A stretch of DNA of 64,000 nt. Source: CAVUCE01 sp963739985. GTDB lineage: Bacteria > Bacteroidota > Ignavibacteria > Ignavibacteriales > Ignavibacteriaceae. Location: NCBI GenBank assembly GCA_963739985.1, contig CAVUCE010000006.1:377645-441644 (forward strand). The letters are read 5' to 3'. The notes under the pieces were generated by a model that saw nothing but the letters and a program-made list of their open reading frames with translations, did no database searches and was not told where the DNA came from. Below are positions 17,229-27,021 of the stretch, one piece after another. Position 1 is the first letter of the stretch, and every line of letters begins with the position of its first letter. The translations under genes and the position numbers were made by a program.

Positions 17229-19214
17229 ATGGCCGAACAATCGAACTCATCTTCCGGAATAAAAGTTAGTACCTTCAAACCTTATATTTCAGCTTCTACT
17301 AATTTACCTGAGATTACAATTAAGGCTGTAATTCTGGGTATAATCCTAGCTGTTGTACTGGCTGGCGCTAATGCATATTTAGGACTTTTTGCCGGAATGA
17401 CTGTTTCAGCTTCTATTCCTGCTGCTGTAATTTCAATGGGTGTACTTAAACTTTTTAAGAACTCAAATATTTTAGAAAATAATATTGTTCAGACTTGCGC
17501 ATCAGCGGGAGAGTCTCTTGCCGCAGGTGTAATATTCACTTTACCTGCCATGATTTTGTTAGGCGTATGGTCACAATTTAATTTCCTTGATACGGTCCTT
17601 ATTGCCGGCTTTGGCGGTGTTCTTGGTGTTTTGTTTACAGTTCCTTTGAGAAGAGCTTTAATTGTTGAAAATCCCTTACAGTTTCCTGAAGGAATTGCAT
17701 GTGCCGAGGTTTTGGAAACCGGAGAGCGTGGGGGAGAAGGAGTTAAATTTGTTGTTTGGGCTGCAATTTTTTCTGCTTTTTTCAAATTTAGTCAAACCGG
17801 GTTGAGACTTATTGCGGAAACAACTGAAGGCGCAAAATATATTTTTAATAAAAAGCTTTTAGTTTATTTCGGAACAAATCTATCACCTGCACTAGTCGGT
17901 GTTGGTTATATTGTTGGACTCAATATCGCGATACTAGTTTTCGTCGGCGGTATAATTAATTGGCTGGTTGCTATTCCTATAGTTATGTTAGTTCATGGCG
18001 GAGCGCCTGCAGGCATATCCGCGTCTGCATATGCAAATCAAGTTTGGTCTGAACAAACAAGATATTTAGGTGTCGGTGCAATGGTTGTCGGCGGGCTTTG
18101 GGCATTAGTCAGGATGAGAGGCAGTGTTTTCTCCGGAGTTAAATCAGGGTTGGCAGCATACAAGGACATCAAAAATAATGGCGTGCAAAACAGACTTGAA
18201 CACGATATGTCGATGCAGTGGGTTTTAGTAATTATTTTGTTTTCGATTATTCCTCTTTATTTCCTTTATCATTTTCTTGTTGGTTCAGTTAGTATGAGTT
18301 TAGCAATGGCTTTAATTATGGTTGTCGCCGGATTTTTATTCTCTGCTGTTTCCGGTTATATGACCGGATTAGTTGGTTCCTCAAACAATCCTATTTCAGG
18401 AGTCACAATTGCAACAATTCTTTTTGCCTCACTGATAATTTTATTCTTTTTTGGTAATACACATTCTGCCTCAGCAGCGGCTGCAATTATGATCGGTGCC
18501 GTGGTAGCATGTTCGGCTGCAATTGCCGGCGATAACTTGCACGACCTTAAAACCGGATATCTTGTCGGCGCAACTCCATGGAAACAGCAGGTAATGTTGA
18601 TTATCGGAACGGTTGTTTCTGCGGTTGTTATGGCTCCGGTCTTAAATTTATTATTGCAGGCATATGGAATCGGGCCCGCTTCAGCAGCTCATCCTCAATC
18701 GCTAACAGCACCACAGGCTACTCTAATGGCGTCTGTTGCTAAGGGCGTTTTTCAAGGTGGCTTACCGTGGACTATGGTTGGCATCGGTATGGCTGTGGCT
18801 GCAATTATAATCGCTTACGATCTCTGGCTCGAGAAAAAAGGCTCGGATTTTAGGGCTCCAATTTTAGCAGTTGCTGTTGGTATTTATTTGCCTCTTGAAT
18901 TAAGTGTCCCAATATTTTTAGGTGGAATTATTTCAGCATTAATTAAGAGAACTTTGAAAAAGAAAAATTTGGATCCGGATTCTGATGCTACAAAGGATAT
19001 TGAACAGAGAGGAATGTTAATTTCTTCCGGTTTGATTACCGGTGAGGCGTTAGTAGGAATTTTAATGGCTATTCCGATTGTAATTTCTGGTAAATCGGAT
19101 GTTGTTGCTATTTTTGGTGTACACGATTTTGAATTGCCCGGAATTATTTTAATCGGATTGTTGATGTATGCGATTTACAAATTCAGCATACCTAAAAAAC
19201 TAGATGGCAAGTAA
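17229..19214 (+). CDS. OPT family oligopeptide transporter
   Basis: The 661-residue protein is hydrophobic throughout, with about fourteen to sixteen membrane segments. The OPT-family N-terminus is clear (LPEITIKAVILGIILAVVL, AGANAYLGLFAGMTVSASIPAAVIS), with the following NNIVQTCASAGESLAAGVIFTLPA, the segment FPEGIACAEVLETGE, and the C-terminal GSDFRAPILAVAVGIYLPLE. Members take up oligopeptides or metal-chelate compounds by proton symport. A ribosome binding site is weak. A terminator-like hairpin follows at 19230, so it is probably a single-gene transcript. Confidence 0.93.
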   Translation: MAEQSNSSSGIKVSTFKPYISASTNLPEITIKAVILGIILAVVLAGANAYLGLFAGMTVSASIPAAVISMGVLKLFKNSNILENNIVQTCASAGESLAAGVIFTLPAMILLGVWSQFNFLDTVLIAGFGGVLGVLFTVPLRRALIVENPLQFPEGIACAEVLETGERGGEGVKFVVWAAIFSAFFKFSQTGLRLIAETTEGAKYIFNKKLLVYFGTNLSPALVGVGYIVGLNIAILVFVGGIINWLVAIPIVMLVHGGAPAGISASAYANQVWSEQTRYLGVGAMVVGGLWALVRMRGSVFSGVKSGLAAYKDIKNNGVQNRLEHDMSMQWVLVIILFSIIPLYFLYHFLVGSVSMSLAMALIMVVAGFLFSAVSGYMTGLVGSSNNPISGVTIATILFASLIILFFFGNTHSASAAAAIMIGAVVACSAAIAGDNLHDLKTGYLVGATPWKQQVMLIIGTVVSAVVMAPVLNLLLQAYGIGPASAAHPQSLTAPQATLMASVAKGVFQGGLPWTMVGIGMAVAAIIIAYDLWLEKKGSDFRAPILAVAVGIYLPLELSVPIFLGGIISALIKRTLKKKNLDPDSDATKDIEQRGMLISSGLITGEALVGILMAIPIVISGKSDVVAIFGVHDFELPGIILIGLLMYAIYKFSIPKKLDGK

Positions 19215-19229
19215 TATCCTTTCTTAATT

Positions 19230-19285
19230 TGATGAAGATATTTTAGGAGAATAAAATTTTTCTTTTAGGGTATCTTCATCATTTT
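19230..19285 (+). terminator. terminator-like hairpin after the OPT gene
   Basis: TGATGAAGATA at 19230-19240 pairs with TATCTTCATCA at 19271-19281 (11 bp) and is followed by TTTT. The loop is long (30 bases), which lowers confidence. Confidence 0.5.
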
Positions 19286-19410
19286 AAATAATCCAAATAA
19301 TCTTATATTTATTTTCTTTTACAAAGATTTAAGATATTATCCACGCCTTTTACATTATCATTTTGTTTATATTATTACTAACTTAAAGTAGTTTATAGCT
19401 ATGAGGATGT

Positions 19411-20178
19411 ATGTTCCCGAATAAAATAGCTTTAAAAGTGCTATGTATTTTCTTATTAGTATATTTACCAAATATTAAAGCTCAAGCTTTCGGATTCGGG
19501 TGCTTGGGTTTTGTTGGAGGTTATGGTGGATACAGCTATCAAGATTATGATCCGCAAGGGTTAAATTCCTACGTAGTATCTTATAATGAGCTTCACAACG
19601 ATTCCTTATCTAGTCCTTTAGGTAAGTTTGGTAAAGCAACAGGTTACCGTGTGGGTATCAATTTTTTTAGAGCCAACATTGAAGGATTTATTTTAACCAC
19701 AAAAGGATTCTACCAATCCTTAAGGGAAAAACAAGAATCATCAATCTATACTTCAGCGGGCGAGACCTCTACTGTTTATGATCTCGAAATTAAAAACTGG
19801 GGAGTCGGAATTGATTTAGGAACCACAATTACAAGCGCTTTAAGCTGGAAGGTAATTGATGCAGCATTATTATATAATTTCGCTACTTTAACACGAACGG
19901 CAAATATGCCGGGAGCTAAATCTCAAGTAAAAGAATTTAATAATACTAAACCTACATTTGGTTATTCAATTGGCACCGGTTTTATTTTGGCAGTTATTGA
20001 TGATTATGTCAGTCTCGAAGGTGTTGCAGGTTATTCCGTCTTTAAAATTGATCAAATGCAATTAAGCGACGGTACTTTATTGAAAACTTCCGAATCTTCT
20101 CAAGTTCCGATGCATAATTTCATAAACTCCGGGGGATTTAATGCCGTTATTCAGTTGAATATTGGCTTCCCGCTTTAA
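19411..20178 (+). CDS. exported protein of unknown function, probable outer-membrane protein
   Basis: I do not recognise a family. The 255-residue product has a signal peptide (VLCIFLLVYLPNIKAQ), then a Gly/Tyr-rich N-terminus (GFGCLGFVGGYGGYSYQDY) and alternating hydrophobic/polar stretches ending in a terminal FPL, as seen in small outer-membrane beta-barrels (IQLNIGFPL). It ends 19 bases before the ATG of the aminopeptidase, suggesting co-transcription. Confidence 0.7.
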   Translation: MFPNKIALKVLCIFLLVYLPNIKAQAFGFGCLGFVGGYGGYSYQDYDPQGLNSYVVSYNELHNDSLSSPLGKFGKATGYRVGINFFRANIEGFILTTKGFYQSLREKQESSIYTSAGETSTVYDLEIKNWGVGIDLGTTITSALSWKVIDAALLYNFATLTRTANMPGAKSQVKEFNNTKPTFGYSIGTGFILAVIDDYVSLEGVAGYSVFKIDQMQLSDGTLLKTSESSQVPMHNFINSGGFNAVIQLNIGFPL

Positions 20179-20197
20179 TAAAATCATAATAAAAAAA

Positions 20198-21169
20198 ATG
20201 AATCTTACAAAACTAGATAAAGCTTGCATAACTGCAATTAAAGATTGCATGGCTGTAAAGAAAAATGAAAAAATTTTAGTCATCACAGATGAGATAAAAA
20301 GAGAAATTGGTTACGCTATCTATAAAAATGGTATATCATTAGGATATTCATGCCTTTTTGTAGAGATGAAAGCGGGCAGCATTAATGGTGAAGAACCTCC
20401 GGTTGAAGTTGCTGACTTGATGCAAAGATTTGATGTAGTTTTCTGTCCGACTGCAAAATCATTAACTCACACAGATGCACGTAGAGCTGCCTCACAGAAT
20501 GGTGTTAGGGTTGCTACCTTTCCTGGAATTACCAAGGAAGTAATGATTAGAGGACTTAATGCTAATTATAAAGAGATATCTAAACGATCAATAAGATTGA
20601 AGAAAGTTTTGGAGAAAGGTAAGCATATTAGAGTGACTTCGCCTGCCGGAACTGATATATCTTTTTCAATTGAAAATAGAAAAGCAATTGCCAGCAAAGG
20701 ACTTTTTCATCAAAAAGGCGAGAGCGGAAATTTACCTACCGGCGAGACATTTTTAGCTCCTGTTGAAGGCACTGCCAATGGCATTTTTGTAGTTGATGGA
20801 TCGATGGCGGGTCTTGGGCTTATCAAAAATGTTAAACTTAAAATTGAAGTTAAAAATGGATTTGCCGAAAAAATTACAGGTGGTAAACTCGCTAATAAAC
20901 TTAAAAGTCAACTTGATGGTGTTGGAAGACTCGCTAGAAATATTGCCGAATTTGGAATAGGCACAAATGATAGCGCTAAACTTAGTGGAATTCTCTTAGA
21001 AGATGAAAAAGTTATGGGTACCGTTCATATAGCTTTGGGTAATAATATTTCGATGGGTGGAACTGTGAATGTTCCTATCCATTTGGATGGGGTTATTAAA
21101 AAACCAACTGTATATTTAGATAATAAAATTATAATGGATAATGGAATACTGGACCACAAATTACTCTAA
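20198..21169 (+). CDS. M29-like (leucyl) aminopeptidase
   Basis: The product is 323 residues from the ATG at 20198; an earlier in-frame TTG at 20162 lies inside the preceding gene and is unlikely. It matches the COG2309 aminopeptidase group: SLTHTDARRAASQNGVRVATFPGIT, GTDISFSIENR, LPTGETFLAPVEGTANGIFVVDGSM, IAEFGIGTND, GILLEDEKVMGTVHIALGNN, and HLDGVIKKPTVYLDN at the end. The conserved Glu, His and Asp residues in these blocks bind the two metal ions. It should be a cytoplasmic peptidase. Confidence 0.85.
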   Translation: MNLTKLDKACITAIKDCMAVKKNEKILVITDEIKREIGYAIYKNGISLGYSCLFVEMKAGSINGEEPPVEVADLMQRFDVVFCPTAKSLTHTDARRAASQNGVRVATFPGITKEVMIRGLNANYKEISKRSIRLKKVLEKGKHIRVTSPAGTDISFSIENRKAIASKGLFHQKGESGNLPTGETFLAPVEGTANGIFVVDGSMAGLGLIKNVKLKIEVKNGFAEKITGGKLANKLKSQLDGVGRLARNIAEFGIGTNDSAKLSGILLEDEKVMGTVHIALGNNISMGGTVNVPIHLDGVIKKPTVYLDNKIIMDNGILDHKLL

Positions 21170-21522
21170 ATTTGAATATAATTTTAATTAAATGAATAAT
21201 CTATCCTTTTATTAATAAAAAAAATGCACCTACCCAAAGATGTAGCCTAATTTAATTGACAATAGCAAAAATTTTAACTAGATTTTTAAGTGTAGATTGT
21301 TCTAACAAATACACTTTTCGAAAAAAAGTTTTACGGGGTAAAAAAAGTATATACCTCGATTTGATTTTTAAGTATCAAACGTTCTTATCATAATCTTCTC
21401 AGTTAACTTTATTGAGAGGGAAAATATCTTAATTTTAATTGAAATTGTTTCCGAGACGAAATAACATTTAATGACTTTTCTACGTCTCGAATTAAACTCT
21501 GAAACTAATAGGAGTCCAAAAT
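21170..21522. other. 353-base intergenic region: promoter and long leader of the TonB operon
   Basis: No coding sequence is supported. It holds a strong promoter match at 21256-21284 (listed separately) and then about 230 bases of leader before the TonB receptor ATG. The leader contains an inverted pair CGAGACG (21452-21458) and CGTCTCG (21483-21489), and a clear AGGAG just before the start codon. No known riboswitch pattern is recognisable. Confidence 0.5.
21256..21284 (+). promoter_or_regulatory. sigma70-like promoter for the TonB/PorV operon
   Basis: TTGACA at 21256-21261 is followed after exactly 17 bases by TAGATT (21279-21284). The -35 is a perfect match to the consensus and the -10 matches four of six positions, with optimal spacing. 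Confidence 0.6.
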
Positions 21523-24500
21523 ATGAGGTCATTGTTACTATTATGCCTTATAACGTGCTTCATGTCAGCCAGCCTTTCGTTCGCCGCAACCGGAAAGATT
21601 TCCGGAACGATTAGAGATGCTAAAACCAACGAACCATTAATTGGTGCCAACGTTATAATTGAAGGTACTACATTAGGCGCGGCTTCAAACATTGACGGTT
21701 ATTATGTAATCCTTAATGTTCAACCAGGTACATATAAACTGCGTGTTTCCATGATTGGTTATGCATCTGTTACGGTTGAAGAAGTTAAGGTAAATATCGA
21801 CCAAACTACAGACATTAATGTCAATTTAAGCTCAAAAACAATAGAAACTCAAGAAGTAGTTGTTGTCGCTAAGACACCGATTGTCCAGAGAGATGTTGCG
21901 GCAAGTAGGGTAAACATTTCAGAAGCGGAAATTGCAAATCTTCCGGTTTCTAGTGTTACCAGTGTAGTTGGGTTACAAGCCGGTATTCAAGCCGGATTAG
22001 TAATTCGTGGAGGTTCGAGCGACCAAACCGGTTTTATGGTTAACGGCGTCATGATGAGAGATCAAAGAGATAATTCACCTTTTACGGGAATTAGTTATAC
22101 CTCTATTGATCAAATCCAGGTTCAGACAGGTGGATTTAGTGCTGAATACGGAGATATTCGATCCGGATTGGTAAATGTTGTTACCAAGCAGGGTGATAAA
22201 AGTAAATATACTTTTAGTATGATAGCCCAATATAGTCCGGCAACCCCTAAACATTTTGGTTCATCTCCTAATGATCCAAATTCTTATTGGATTCGTCCTT
22301 ATGTTGATGGACCTGTTGCTATGTATGGAACTGCGGCTATAAACCCGGCAACGAACCAACCATATTGGGATGCAAATACTCAATTACAATACCCAAGTTG
22401 GGAAGGTTGGATTGCATATACTAATAAATTATTGCAGGATGATGATCCTACAAATGATTTGTCACCCGAAGCAGCAAAAAAATTATTTTTGTGGGAACAT
22501 AGAAGAAACCTTAACATAGTAAACCCGGATTATATTCTGGATGCTAGTTTTGGCGGACCTGTTCCTGTTGTTAGTAAAGATTTAGGTAACTTAAGATTTT
22601 TAGCTTCATATCGTAAAACACAGACCCAATATGTCATCCCATTGAACACATCAGGAGTAAATGATTATGTAGGTTCGTTAAGATTGACTTCCGATGTTGG
22701 CAAAGGTCAGAGAGTGATGCTGCAGGGAATGCTCTCACAAACCGATGGTACAAACGATAATAATTCCGGCTTACCAGGTTACTTCTCATCCGCCAGCGGA
22801 ATAGCCGGATCTTTGAACCGTGTAAGTTATATAGATTCAAGAATTTTTACTCCAAACTATTGGGCACCAACTACAATTGATAGAAATTCATTTAGTGGAA
22901 AATATACTAATGTACTTAACTCTTCAACATTTTACGAAATTACTGTTAGTGAATTTCAGTCCAGATATCATACTGATCCGGGCAGACTAAGAGATACCTC
23001 TAGTATTTATAAGTTTGGAAACGGATACTATGTTGATGAAGCTCCTTATGGATTTTTAGAAACTCCTTCGTATGGTATTGGAAGCGGTTTAAGAATGAGT
23101 GTCGGTATGAGTAATTCAAGAGATACGAGTGTCGTTACTTCTTATAAAGCAAAATTTGATTTTCAAAGTCAGTTAGATAAATACAATGAGCTAAAAGCAG
23201 GTGCTGAATTTTCATACACTGATAATAATGTAAATTATGGTTCGGTAGATACTTATTTGCCGAGTGGCCGTTCGGTTTCAAGATGGCATACATTCCCAAT
23301 TCAAGGTGCACTTTATCTACAGGATAAATTGGAATTTGAAGGAATGGTTGCAACTCTAGGTTTGCGTGTAGATTATTCTGATCCAGGCGGTAAGTGGTTT
23401 CAGTTCGGCGCTTATCCTTCCGCTTTTGCCGGAAGCGCTCCTGCTATAAATTTAGACACTGCTTTAACAATGGTTGAAACTGTTAAACAAGTTGATTTTA
23501 GTCCAAGATTAGCAATAGCTTTTCCGATTACCGATAACAGTAAATTATATTTTAACTATGGTCATTTTCGTCAATTGCCTTCACCGGATGATCTTTTCTT
23601 AATTAGAAGATTTACCGATAATAATGCTGTTACAAGAGTTGCAAATCCTAATAATCCTTTGCCTAAAACCGTTGCGTACGAATTGGGTTATGAACAAAAT
23701 CTATTAGATCAACTTTTAATTAGAGTTGCGGGCTATTATAAGGATAACTCATTACAGCCAAGAACTGTTAACTATATTAGCCGTGATAATAAAATTAGTT
23801 ATTCAATTGTTGAACCTGATAATTACGGAGATATTAGAGGCTTTGAATTAACTGTAACTAAAAATAGAGGCAAATGGGTTCAAGGTTTTGTTAACTATAC
23901 ATATGATGTAAGTTCTAGTGGTAACTTTGGATTTGGCTATTATTATGAAAATCCTTCCGATCAAAAAAATTATGAATTGACTACAACTTCATATTACCAA
24001 AGTAAACCTATTCCACAGCCTTACGCCAGAGCTAATATAGATTTCTTTACACCGGGTGATTTTGGTCCAAAATTAGCTGGATATAATTTATTAGGTGATT
24101 GGAGATTTAGTTTTATTGCCTCATGGAGCTCAGGTTATCATTTAACCTGGACAGGTGGTGGCAGCATTCCCGGTATTTCCAATAACGTTCAGTGGAATGA
24201 TTATGAAAATGTTGATTTAAGAATCACAAAAAGTTTTAACATATTTGGTGCCGATATTCAATTATTTGCCGATGTACACAATTTGTTTAATTACAAATAT
24301 ATGTCCACCGGTGGATTTGCAGATGCCAATGATTATATAAATTATATGCAATCATTGCATTTACCATCAGATCAAGTTGATTCTAAATGGTATGGTAATA
24401 TCCCCGGAAACGATAAACCGGGCGACTCCAGAATCGGTCCATATATCGCTTGGGATCCTAATGCTGATGCAGCAACAAAGGCAGAATGGGAAAAGAATAA

Positions 24501-24597
24501 ATCTTATATAGATATGCCAAATCAAACATTTTTAACTTTCTTAAATCCTAGAGATATTTTCTGGGGATTAAAAGTATCGTTCGCTATCAATGAATAA
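21523..24597 (+). CDS. TonB-dependent receptor with N-terminal carboxypeptidase-regulatory-like domain
   Basis: The 1024-residue protein has a signal peptide (LLLCLITCFMSASLSFAA), a CarboxypepD_reg-like beta-sandwich (GKISGTIRDAKTNEPLIGAN, about residues 25-110), a plug domain (about 115-225: VVVVAKTPIVQRDVAASR, IRGGSSDQTGFMVNGVMM, VQTGGFSAEYGDIRSGLVNV) and a beta-barrel to the end, with terminal Phe-containing strand (FWGLKVSFAINE). It should sit in the outer membrane and use TonB energy for uptake of an unknown substrate, or act as an outer-membrane partner of the exported proteins next to it. AGGAG precedes the ATG. It is first in a five-gene run with gaps of 20-52 bases. Confidence 0.92.
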   Translation: MRSLLLLCLITCFMSASLSFAATGKISGTIRDAKTNEPLIGANVIIEGTTLGAASNIDGYYVILNVQPGTYKLRVSMIGYASVTVEEVKVNIDQTTDINVNLSSKTIETQEVVVVAKTPIVQRDVAASRVNISEAEIANLPVSSVTSVVGLQAGIQAGLVIRGGSSDQTGFMVNGVMMRDQRDNSPFTGISYTSIDQIQVQTGGFSAEYGDIRSGLVNVVTKQGDKSKYTFSMIAQYSPATPKHFGSSPNDPNSYWIRPYVDGPVAMYGTAAINPATNQPYWDANTQLQYPSWEGWIAYTNKLLQDDDPTNDLSPEAAKKLFLWEHRRNLNIVNPDYILDASFGGPVPVVSKDLGNLRFLASYRKTQTQYVIPLNTSGVNDYVGSLRLTSDVGKGQRVMLQGMLSQTDGTNDNNSGLPGYFSSASGIAGSLNRVSYIDSRIFTPNYWAPTTIDRNSFSGKYTNVLNSSTFYEITVSEFQSRYHTDPGRLRDTSSIYKFGNGYYVDEAPYGFLETPSYGIGSGLRMSVGMSNSRDTSVVTSYKAKFDFQSQLDKYNELKAGAEFSYTDNNVNYGSVDTYLPSGRSVSRWHTFPIQGALYLQDKLEFEGMVATLGLRVDYSDPGGKWFQFGAYPSAFAGSAPAINLDTALTMVETVKQVDFSPRLAIAFPITDNSKLYFNYGHFRQLPSPDDLFLIRRFTDNNAVTRVANPNNPLPKTVAYELGYEQNLLDQLLIRVAGYYKDNSLQPRTVNYISRDNKISYSIVEPDNYGDIRGFELTVTKNRGKWVQGFVNYTYDVSSSGNFGFGYYYENPSDQKNYELTTTSYYQSKPIPQPYARANIDFFTPGDFGPKLAGYNLLGDWRFSFIASWSSGYHLTWTGGGSIPGISNNVQWNDYENVDLRITKSFNIFGADIQLFADVHNLFNYKYMSTGGFADANDYINYMQSLHLPSDQVDSKWYGNIPGNDKPGDSRIGPYIAWDPNADAATKAEWEKNKSYIDMPNQTFLTFLNPRDIFWGLKVSFAINE

Positions 24598-24622
24598 AAA
24601 GTATTTTCAAATTGAGGAATAA

Positions 24623-27001
24623 ATGAAATTTACATTTATGAAATATAATAAATCAATCTTCCTTGGTTTTATTGCTTTGTTAATGTTCGGATCTTCCTCC
24701 GTAACAAAAGCACAGTACAATAACAAATGGATGTCAGTTGGTTCACTACAAGATTGGTACTCTGAAATCGGCTGCGAAGTAGAGGAAGGTTTCGTAAAAG
24801 AACAGCAATATGGTTTACAATGGCCTGCAATATATAATCATCAGGATAATAAAGCTGCCAGAGGTTTATGGATAGGATCAACAAATTTTACGGATGAAAA
24901 AGGTGTTACGTATCCATATAAAGTGGTACATGTTGGCCCCAGAGTTCCCGGAACCGGTGAGTTTTTTCCTCAGGAATTCAAACTTATCAGTAAATTTGAT
25001 CCTCCTACTGTGTACGTCGATGGTATTCCATCTTTTGCAAAACCGGTGGATAATGATGAAATTGATCCGACTATGAAACCGGATAGAATGATTTATAATG
25101 TAGTTAATACCCAATTAGGTTTAACTATGACTCGTAAAATCATGCAATTCGGACAGCAGTATAATGATAATTATATAATCTATGATTTCTCATTCACTAA
25201 TACCGGTAATGTAAATGGTGATTCAAAAATAGAATTACCTAATAATACATTAAGCAATATTTATATTTATTGGCAGTACAGAAATGCTATTACCGCCGAG
25301 ACTAGATATGAAATTGGTAACGGTACCGGTTGGGGAATGAATACAATGAATGATGCCAGAGGCGACGGCGTTAAAGTTGATCCTCCGGGTGAACAATTTA
25401 GGGCACAATATTCATGGCATGGTAAGTTCCCTCCATTTACAGGTGGATATGATAATATTGGCGGTCCAATTTGGGTAGTTACAACAAATATTGCCAAAGG
25501 TGATACCGTAGGAAGATTAGGAGCAATTCAGTTTGTAGGTGTTGTTACTCTTCATGCTGATAAATCAGCGGCCGATACAACTGATGATGTTAATCAGCCT
25601 TCTACGACAAATTATATTAGTTCTGATGATAGTTATGAATCTAATAATGATGCATATAATCCGACTAAAATGGAATTTGAATATAAAGTAATGTCTAGCG
25701 GTCATGAATCACCAAGACATGCAGATAAAGTTCAGCCGGATGGTAAGTTTGATGACCCTACAGGTGATCCTGCTCTTGGAACAACCGGTGGTTATTCATT
25801 TGCCAACGGTTATGGCCCTTATACTCTTAAGCCTGGTGAAAGTATCCATATTGTTATGGCTGAAGCTGCAGCAGGTCTGGATAGAGAAACCGCTACAAGA
25901 GTTGGAATTAAATATAAAAAAGGACTTATTGACGCTGTTGCAAAAAACGATTCAGTATTAACAGGTAAAGATTCTCTTTTCCAGACTTTTAACAGAGCGA
26001 TTGCAAATTATAACAGCGGTTATAATATTCCTGAACCTCCAAAACCTCCAAAATCTTTTACTGTGACTTCAGGCGGTGATAAAATTTCCTTAGACTGGGA
26101 TGTTTATAATACTGATCCTAATTTGAAGGAATTTAGAATCTATAGGGCAACCGGACAGTATGATAGTACTTATCATCTCATACATACTTCTTTGCCTAGT
26201 GAAAGAAATTTTGATGATAAAAACCCAATTAGAGGATTATCATATTTCTATTATATAGTTTCTGTTGGGAATAATGGATTAAGAAGCAGTAGATATTATA
26301 CGCAGACTTTTGATCCCGCAACTCTTAAAAGGCCTTCAGGTGAGAGTCCATATTCAGCAAGCCTAAAAGGTACAAAAAACGGTCCGTTCTTTATTCAGGC
26401 GGGAGTTAACAATAGATTGAAAATTAAACTGGATACGCTGCAATCCAAGGTTGTTTACCTTAAGGCGGATTCAACTGCAATTGATACCCTTTCCTTAAAC
26501 AATATAATTGCGGACATCAATACAGCGTTTAATAAAAACGTAGCTTCTAGTGATGGATTAGGCAAATTAGTGATTACTTCACTTAGTACCGGGCCAGATT
26601 CAAAGGTTGAAATTCAGTCTGTTGATACTAGTGCATACTCAGTACTTGGTTTAAGTACTGGAACCGTATTCGGTGGTGTTCCAACTGCTGCGGAGGCTAT
26701 GGATAAAATTAGGGTTGTTCCAAATCCATTTAATATTTCTGCTGATAAAAGTCTTACGTTTGGTCAGCAGCAACCTAATAGGTTAGCATTTTTCAATATA
26801 CCGGGACAATGTACGATACGTATTTATACCGAGATTGGAGAGCTTGTAAAAACCATTACACATACGGATGGAAGTGGTGATGCTTATTGGGATTCGGTAA
26901 CTTCTTCAAATCAGTTGGTTGTTAGTGGTATTTATATTGCCGTAATTGACAATACTGCTAACGGTGAAAGAAAAATTGTAAAATTTGTAATAATTAGATA
27001 A
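24623..27001 (+). CDS. large exported protein with fibronectin type III domain and variant C-terminal sorting-like domain
   Basis: The product is 792 residues. GAGG lies 5 bases before the ATG at 24623, which favours that start over the internal Met at 24638. A signal peptide follows (IFLGFIALLMFGSSSVTKAQ). The first 450 residues match no family I know. An FN3 domain covers about residues 472-570 (PEPPKPPKSFTVTSGGDKIS, FRIYRATGQYD, YFYYIVSVGNNG). The C-terminal 90 residues start IRVVPNPFNIS and end KIVKFVIIR, resembling a T9SS sorting domain but without the usual NYPNPFNP. It is probably a surface protein partnering with the TonB receptor before it and the PorV-like protein after it. Confidence 0.75.
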   Translation: MKFTFMKYNKSIFLGFIALLMFGSSSVTKAQYNNKWMSVGSLQDWYSEIGCEVEEGFVKEQQYGLQWPAIYNHQDNKAARGLWIGSTNFTDEKGVTYPYKVVHVGPRVPGTGEFFPQEFKLISKFDPPTVYVDGIPSFAKPVDNDEIDPTMKPDRMIYNVVNTQLGLTMTRKIMQFGQQYNDNYIIYDFSFTNTGNVNGDSKIELPNNTLSNIYIYWQYRNAITAETRYEIGNGTGWGMNTMNDARGDGVKVDPPGEQFRAQYSWHGKFPPFTGGYDNIGGPIWVVTTNIAKGDTVGRLGAIQFVGVVTLHADKSAADTTDDVNQPSTTNYISSDDSYESNNDAYNPTKMEFEYKVMSSGHESPRHADKVQPDGKFDDPTGDPALGTTGGYSFANGYGPYTLKPGESIHIVMAEAAAGLDRETATRVGIKYKKGLIDAVAKNDSVLTGKDSLFQTFNRAIANYNSGYNIPEPPKPPKSFTVTSGGDKISLDWDVYNTDPNLKEFRIYRATGQYDSTYHLIHTSLPSERNFDDKNPIRGLSYFYYIVSVGNNGLRSSRYYTQTFDPATLKRPSGESPYSASLKGTKNGPFFIQAGVNNRLKIKLDTLQSKVVYLKADSTAIDTLSLNNIIADINTAFNKNVASSDGLGKLVITSLSTGPDSKVEIQSVDTSAYSVLGLSTGTVFGGVPTAAEAMDKIRVVPNPFNISADKSLTFGQQQPNRLAFFNIPGQCTIRIYTEIGELVKTITHTDGSGDAYWDSVTSSNQLVVSGIYIAVIDNTANGERKIVKFVIIR

Positions 27002-27021
27002 TTGGAAAATAATACACCATA

